A stretch of DNA of 10,068 nucleotides from Dehalococcoidia bacterium UBA6627. GTDB taxonomy: Bacteria > Chloroflexota > Dehalococcoidia > UBA2979. Shown here piece by piece: positions 6,028-10,068 of this stretch; the stretch's first letter is position 1, and every line of letters starts with the position of its first letter. The DNA lies in NCBI GenBank assembly GCA_002455955.1, contig DKLZ01000005.1, positions 1-10,068 of the forward strand, read 5' to 3'. A model generated the notes under the pieces. The model did no database searches. It saw nothing but the letters and a program-made list of their open reading frames with translations, and was not told the origin of the DNA. The position numbers and the translations under genes were made by a program.

Positions 6028-7344
6028 GTGACTAGTACATTCTCAACGCCTGGTGATTTCGAAAAAAAACCGACGTCCGGCCGAGAGCGAGATGTTGATA
6101 GAGATGATTTGGAAGATCTACTAGGAGTATTGTCAGCCGGTACGGAACGTCCACCGGAACAATACATGTGTGACGGCGTCTCTCCGATCATGGCTGCACG
6201 GCCAAGCTCTGTATCTGAGCTCGCCGAAATATTACTGGTAGCGAATCAGCGAAACTTGGCTGTTATGCCTCAGGGAGGTCGCACCGCTCTGACTTTAGGT
6301 CGACCTTTGACGCATTACGATCTGGCGCTTGATACGACCGCTCTGAACCGAGTTCTTGATTATGCTCCCGAAGATCTCACGATTACTGTCGAGGCAGGCA
6401 TCACTCTTAAGTTGCTACAGGAATCGCTTGCTGAGCAGGGACAATATCTCCCGATTGACCCTCCACCGGGAGATCAGGTGACGATCGGTGGACTTCTTGC
6501 AACGGCACGATCAGGTGCTTGGCGTGGACATCTGCCAGCAGCTCGAGATTTGATTCTTGGTGCGACAGTCGCGTCGCCTGACGGATCATTGACAAGAAGT
6601 GGTGGGCGCGTTGTTAAGAATGTCAGCGGCTATGACATGCATCGTATGCACACGGGCGCACTGGGCACTCTTGGGGTAATTGTCGAAGCGAGCTTTAAAC
6701 TCTCGCCATTGCCCGCCGCTGTATCGAGCTTTGCGATTGTGTGTAGCTCACTCTCACGGGCAGGTACGGTTGCATGTGAAATCTGGGATCGTAACTTGGC
6801 GACCCGTGCTATCACGATTCTAGATTCGAAGACTAGCGCTATTCTTGATTGTGGCGATGTGGCTACTGTTCTCGTCGAGTTCGCTGCTAGTGAGTCAGTT
6901 GTAGTGCGTTCCGAAGAAACTTTACGCGAGATTCTTCGTGATTATGATATGAGTGCCGAGCATATCGGAAATGATATTTGGGCTCAGATTCGTTCACTTA
7001 CGCACAGAGATGGTATAGATACCGTGATTCGAGCCGGAGTTCCGGCATCGGAAGTTTCGGGATTCATCGATCATATGGAGATTATCGACGGTCCTTCTTG
7101 GGGGCATGTAGCGGCCGGTTCAGTTTGGTCATGTCCAAATGTGAATGCCCAAACACTGCTTGGTTTGCGAGTCGTAGCCGAGAGGCTTGGAGGATTTCTT
7201 CAACTCGAGTCTGGTTCTAAGTCATTGCGAGAGGTTGTTGACCCGTTCGGTGTAAGTGATGCCGGTCTCACCGATTCACTCAAGTCACAGTTTGATCCAC
7301 GCAGTACGCTTAATCCAGGCAAGTGGAAGGCTGTATCAACTTGA
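6028..7344 (+). CDS. glcE: Glycolate oxidase FAD-binding subunit GlcE
   Basis: The second FAD-binding subunit of glycolate oxidase, 438 residues from this start. A PCMH domain spans about 55-230: PQGGRTALTLGRPL (81-94) and GRVVKNVSGYDMHRMH (193-208) followed by GALGTLGVIVEASFKL match the GlcE signature, and FDPRSTLNPGKW (422-433) is the conserved C-terminus. It lacks the HxGDGNLHP and GEHGIG motifs of GlcD, as GlcE should. It is about 90 residues longer than E. coli GlcE (350), mainly through a fuller N-terminal part of the domain. The start is uncertain: GTG 6028 has GAAGG at 6012-6016, while TTG 5998 overlaps the glcD stop (TTGA) with AGGT eight bases ahead. The ten extra residues of the longer form are rich in Cys and rare codons, so I chose GTG. 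Translation is probably coupled to glcD. Confidence 0.9.
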   Translation: MTSTFSTPGDFEKKPTSGRERDVDRDDLEDLLGVLSAGTERPPEQYMCDGVSPIMAARPSSVSELAEILLVANQRNLAVMPQGGRTALTLGRPLTHYDLALDTTALNRVLDYAPEDLTITVEAGITLKLLQESLAEQGQYLPIDPPPGDQVTIGGLLATARSGAWRGHLPAARDLILGATVASPDGSLTRSGGRVVKNVSGYDMHRMHTGALGTLGVIVEASFKLSPLPAAVSSFAIVCSSLSRAGTVACEIWDRNLATRAITILDSKTSAILDCGDVATVLVEFAASESVVVRSEETLREILRDYDMSAEHIGNDIWAQIRSLTHRDGIDTVIRAGVPASEVSGFIDHMEIIDGPSWGHVAAGSVWSCPNVNAQTLLGLRVVAERLGGFLQLESGSKSLREVVDPFGVSDAGLTDSLKSQFDPRSTLNPGKWKAVST

Positions 7345-7373
7345 GCGCGGCCACTAATTCTTTTGACAAGAAT

Positions 7374-8687
7374 ATGCAGATACAGGAGCTCACTTTCGTG
7401 GGTCCTGATATTCCTTCATCCAGTGATCTTCGCAACTGTATTCACTGTGGGTTCTGTCTCCCTACTTGTCCGACCTATGTTGCTACAGGGCACGAACTTG
7501 AATCACCGCGTGGTCGCTTGCACCTGATAGATGCGGTGAAGGATGGACGTATTCAGGTCACTGAGCGTGTTCTCGGTCATATAGATCTGTGCCTGCAGTG
7601 CCGTGCTTGTGAGACTGCTTGTCCGTCTGCCGTTCCTTACGGTCGCATTATGGAGGATGCTCGGGCTTCGATAATGGCAAACGCGCCGGCGATCCAACCC
7701 CGCAGTTGGCGGGTGCGAACCTTCTTTTTGCGCCATGTGATTTCCAAGCCTCGAGTACTTCGCGCACTGCTTGTTCCAAGTCGTATCTACTCTCGTTCAG
7801 GTGTTCAACGGTTAATACGTAGATCGTTCGTTAATCGATTGCCGGCACTTCTAGCGAGGGTCGAAGCATTATCCCCCGATCTGAGCCAGCCGCCGTTTCG
7901 TCAACGAGGCGACCTTGCGAAACCGCAACTAGCGGCTACGCGTGTCGCATTGCTACTTGGTTGTGTGCATGGCGAATTTTTTCCCCAGACGCACCGCGCG
8001 ACAGTGCGTGCTCTTGTCGCCCTTAATACAGAAGTAGTTGCTCCACCAGGCCAAGGCTGTTGCGGTGCACTTCACTCTCATGCTGGCGATGCTGTGGCAG
8101 CTCGTGAACTAGCGCGAAATAACATTAGCGCTTTTGAAGAAGCGGAAGTTGACACGGTGATCGTCAATGCCGCTGGCTGTGGTGCTGCGATGAAGGAATA
8201 CGACCATCTGTTGCGCAATGATGAGCAGTGGGCGGAACGAGCTAAGTACTTCGTTACCAAAGTTCGTGACATTACTGAGTTTGTCGCCGAACGACTTGAA
8301 ACTACAGACTGCGCTTCACAGCTTGGTGAACTGGATCTGGATGTAACTTTGCAAGACAGCTGCCACTTGGCTCATGCACAAGGCGTCCGTGCAGCGCCGC
8401 GTACTATTCTAGAAGCGATCCCTGGCCTGCGACTTCATGAGATGGAGACACCTGATCGTTGCTGTGGATCTGCTGGTATCTACTCTGTCGTTCAGCCGAA
8501 AATGTCATCTGATGTTCTCACCGCAAAAATGAGTGATATTGAACGTACCGGTGCTGAGGTGATTTGTACGACCAATCCGGGCTGCACTATGCAGATCCAG
8601 GCAGGTGTTCGCCGGAATGGCGACGATACTGAAGTGCAGCATGTCATTGAGCTCTTTAGTGAGTCGTTGCAACAAGGAGACTCTTGA
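7374..8687 (+). CDS. glcF: Glycolate oxidase iron-sulfur subunit GlcF
   Basis: The electron-transfer subunit of glycolate oxidase, 437 residues from this start (E. coli GlcF: 407). Two ferredoxin-type 4Fe-4S sites lie at the N-terminus: CIHCGFCLPTCP (Cys22, 25, 28, 32) and CLQCRACETACP (Cys73, 76, 79, 83). Two CCG domains follow: Cys197, CCG at 229-231, Cys269; and Cys330, CCG at 363-365, Cys404. These resemble the cysteine-rich domains of heterodisulfide reductase and glycerol-3-phosphate dehydrogenase subunit C. An Arg-rich helical stretch (about 110-165) may lie on the membrane. Electrons would pass from the FAD subunits to quinone. ATG 7374 gives a leader of 21 residues to the first Cys, close to E. 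coli GlcF. TTG 7341 overlaps the glcE stop (TTGA) with GGAAGG 10 bases ahead and cannot be excluded. Last gene of the operon. Confidence 0.93.
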   Translation: MQIQELTFVGPDIPSSSDLRNCIHCGFCLPTCPTYVATGHELESPRGRLHLIDAVKDGRIQVTERVLGHIDLCLQCRACETACPSAVPYGRIMEDARASIMANAPAIQPRSWRVRTFFLRHVISKPRVLRALLVPSRIYSRSGVQRLIRRSFVNRLPALLARVEALSPDLSQPPFRQRGDLAKPQLAATRVALLLGCVHGEFFPQTHRATVRALVALNTEVVAPPGQGCCGALHSHAGDAVAARELARNNISAFEEAEVDTVIVNAAGCGAAMKEYDHLLRNDEQWAERAKYFVTKVRDITEFVAERLETTDCASQLGELDLDVTLQDSCHLAHAQGVRAAPRTILEAIPGLRLHEMETPDRCCGSAGIYSVVQPKMSSDVLTAKMSDIERTGAEVICTTNPGCTMQIQAGVRRNGDDTEVQHVIELFSESLQQGDS

Positions 8688-8775
8688 GAAGACGTACTGC
8701 AAATATGCGGAGAAACTCTTAGCACACGGTCCGTATGAGCAACACTGAACAGACAGGACTTTGGCTTAACCGAGA
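8688..8775. other. Convergent gap between glcF and the phosphotransferase gene
   Basis: This 88-base gap separates two convergent stop codons. Only a tiny ACGG-T-CCGT repeat is visible, with no stem followed by a T-tract on either strand. No intrinsic terminator could be identified, so transcription may end by Rho or run into antisense. Confidence 0.4.
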
Positions 8776-9984
8776 CTAGAACCAGTGGTCAGGTTTTAGG
8801 CGATGAGCTGTGTGTAGCATCCTTTCGATCGTTCTATCGACGATTTTCGCACCACGTTCGTGTGACAGGTCAAGTGTTCCGATCAAGATAACTCCGAGAT
8901 GCAGTACCCAGAGCTGTGCTAGTTCATAATCGCTTAGCAATGTCTCGAATGAATAGTCCGTCACACCATGGTGTCTCAATCCACGTTGGTACCGCCTCAA
9001 TAAGAGGTGTTCTGCCTCATCTGCTGCATCCGATGTCAGATTTGGTCTTAGGAAGTAGGCGACATCGGTCACCGGATGCCCCACTCGAACTCCCTGGAAA
9101 TCGATCATTCCAGCTGCTGGAGTAACACCATCGAAGAACGTGAGATTATCCATCCGGTAATCACCATGTACCAAAGTCAAAGGCCCTTTGGTAATACAGC
9201 GCAGGAGCTCTGGACCACGTTCGGTGATTGCATCGAGGACGGTTCTTGTTTTTGCGTTTAATCGATCGTGGAAGCGCGTCTCTAGTGTTGGTAGCGCTTG
9301 CAGGTAGAGTCCGTGAGCTACGAGTATCATCTGGTCTTGCCGTTTAAGCCATTTTCGATTGAGATCATGACTATTCCAGAAAGTTGCATGGAATCGTGCG
9401 AGGATATCTATCGCGAGTTCCGCGTCAGAGATCGATGCACCTGCGACTTGGTCGCCGATTCGGACATCGCCAAGATCTTCCATCACTATCACTGAGCGGC
9501 GATCTAGTTTGCCAGCGGCTGTCGCCAGTCGTGGGAGCAGCCTGAGTGTGACTTGCTCCGGTAGTACGGCTAATACTCGTTCCATTAATATTGCTACTCG
9601 AGTGTTTGCTTCCATTGCGGCGAAATAGTGTTGAGGTATCCGTACGTCGATCAATGGAGCTAGTTCATTGTAGAAAAGGACTTCGCTTTCGTAGGCTCCG
9701 ACCAGTAACCCGAAACCGCGATTTTCCTGTTTTCGAGTTGGAATCTTGAGTATTGCGCTTGGTGGGCCTTTGCCACCCTCATAGCTCAAACTGATACGTG
9801 CTAGGTCTCCAAGGAAACCTTCTCCGTCGCCCAGTAATTCGGAGTCAAACTCAATGACGTGTGTATGTTCGTTGATAGTCTTGGTCGAACGCAGAGCCAA
9901 CGTCAGCCAAGATGCCTCCACCTCACTAAGAGTCTTAGGCATTCGAAGTGTTGTGGTTGAGATAGATGATTTTGTGTTGGACAT
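8776..9984 (-). CDS. Phosphotransferase family protein (APH / choline-ecdysteroid-kinase-like fold)
   Basis: A 402-residue kinase-like enzyme of the aminoglycoside phosphotransferase superfamily, expected to move phosphate from ATP to a small molecule in the cytoplasm. Lys80 in AILKIP is the likely ATP-binding lysine, with Glu99 or Glu101 as its partner, and VMEDL (167-171) is hinge-like. The catalytic loop HGDYRMDN (273-280) contains Asp275 and Asn280. IDFQGVRVGHPVTDVAYFL (294 onward) carries the metal-binding Asp295, with Gln in place of the more common Trp or Gly. The sequence resembles the CHK/EcKinase branch, not antibiotic-resistance enzymes. ATG 9984 is preceded by AAGG at 9996-9993, a weak ribosome-binding site. 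The acyl-CoA dehydrogenases nearby recall ACAD10/11, whose kinase domains phosphorylate 4-hydroxyacyl-CoAs, but the genes are not adjacent. The substrate is unknown. There is no sign of a resistance role. Confidence 0.85.
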   Translation of the reverse strand: MSNTKSSISTTTLRMPKTLSEVEASWLTLALRSTKTINEHTHVIEFDSELLGDGEGFLGDLARISLSYEGGKGPPSAILKIPTRKQENRGFGLLVGAYESEVLFYNELAPLIDVRIPQHYFAAMEANTRVAILMERVLAVLPEQVTLRLLPRLATAAGKLDRRSVIVMEDLGDVRIGDQVAGASISDAELAIDILARFHATFWNSHDLNRKWLKRQDQMILVAHGLYLQALPTLETRFHDRLNAKTRTVLDAITERGPELLRCITKGPLTLVHGDYRMDNLTFFDGVTPAAGMIDFQGVRVGHPVTDVAYFLRPNLTSDAADEAEHLLLRRYQRGLRHHGVTDYSFETLLSDYELAQLWVLHLGVILIGTLDLSHERGAKIVDRTIERMLHTAHRLKPDHWF

Positions 9985-9995
9985 GGCTGTGCCCT

Positions 9996-10009
9996 TACGT
10001 TGTAACGTA
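9996..10009. promoter_or_regulatory. 14-bp inverted repeat upstream of the phosphotransferase gene
   Basis: TACGTT-GT-AACGTA has perfect 6-bp arms around a two-base spacer and lies 11 bases before the ATG at 9984. On the minus strand it contains TACGTT, a weak -10 that sits 18 bases after TTGAAC (about 10033-10028), so a bound regulator could block the promoter. It shares the ACGTT/AACGT half-site with the palindrome at 114-123. Its right side also overlaps the ribosome-binding region of the gene. Confidence 0.35.
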
Positions 10010-10068
10010 TTTCAGTAGGATGCGCTCGTTCAATCCAATTATTCTGAGATTATTGACAGATGTTAGAA

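Noticed and set aside
8776..9984. Aminoglycoside resistance kinase
   Set aside because: The fold is shared but the sequence resembles the choline/ecdysteroid-kinase-like branch, and no resistance or mobile context is present.

Overview
The window carries eight complete protein-coding genes and no RNA genes, insertion sequences or CRISPR arrays. All are housekeeping or catabolic enzymes of a free-living heterotrophic bacterium. The base composition looks moderate, and ATG, GTG and TTG starts all seem possible. The gene mix is an enolase-superfamily sugar-acid enzyme, paired acyl-CoA dehydrogenases, a complete glycolate oxidase and a choline/ecdysteroid-kinase-like phosphotransferase. That would suit a marine bacterium living on algal organic acids and lipids, for example SAR202-like Chloroflexota. 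This placement is a guess from gene content; nothing in the window fixes the phylum.

Layout: 1-138 is a non-coding leader with a 10-bp palindrome. A mandelate racemase/muconate lactonizing enzyme family gene follows on the plus strand (139-1251). It converges on two tandem acyl-CoA dehydrogenase paralogues on the minus strand (1311-2543 and 2699-3913). Upstream of these, also on the minus strand, is a HU-type DNA-binding protein (4080-4373), separated from them by a strong GC-rich hairpin terminator at 4020-4047. HU is divergent from a plus-strand glcD-glcE-glcF operon (4550-8687). The shared 176-bp region holds a good extended -10 element placed so that the glcD transcript would be leaderless or nearly so, and a hairpin in the HU leader. 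A minus-strand phosphotransferase (8776-9984) converges on glcF. It has a 14-bp inverted repeat just upstream that shares its half-site with the palindrome before the first gene.

How they work together: GlcDEF oxidises glycolate to glyoxylate and passes electrons to the membrane chain. The two acyl-CoA dehydrogenases share their active-site design with isovaleryl-CoA dehydrogenase (base in a central helix, not in the C-terminal loop). They probably arose by tandem duplication, and probably act on different acyl-CoAs. The phosphotransferase and the acyl-CoA dehydrogenases recall the kinase plus dehydrogenase pairing of animal ACAD10/ACAD11, but that link is speculative here. I do not see a clearly new multi-gene system. 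The items most worth checking are the unusual KxH active site of the enolase-family enzyme, the leaderless glcD promoter and the shared palindromes.
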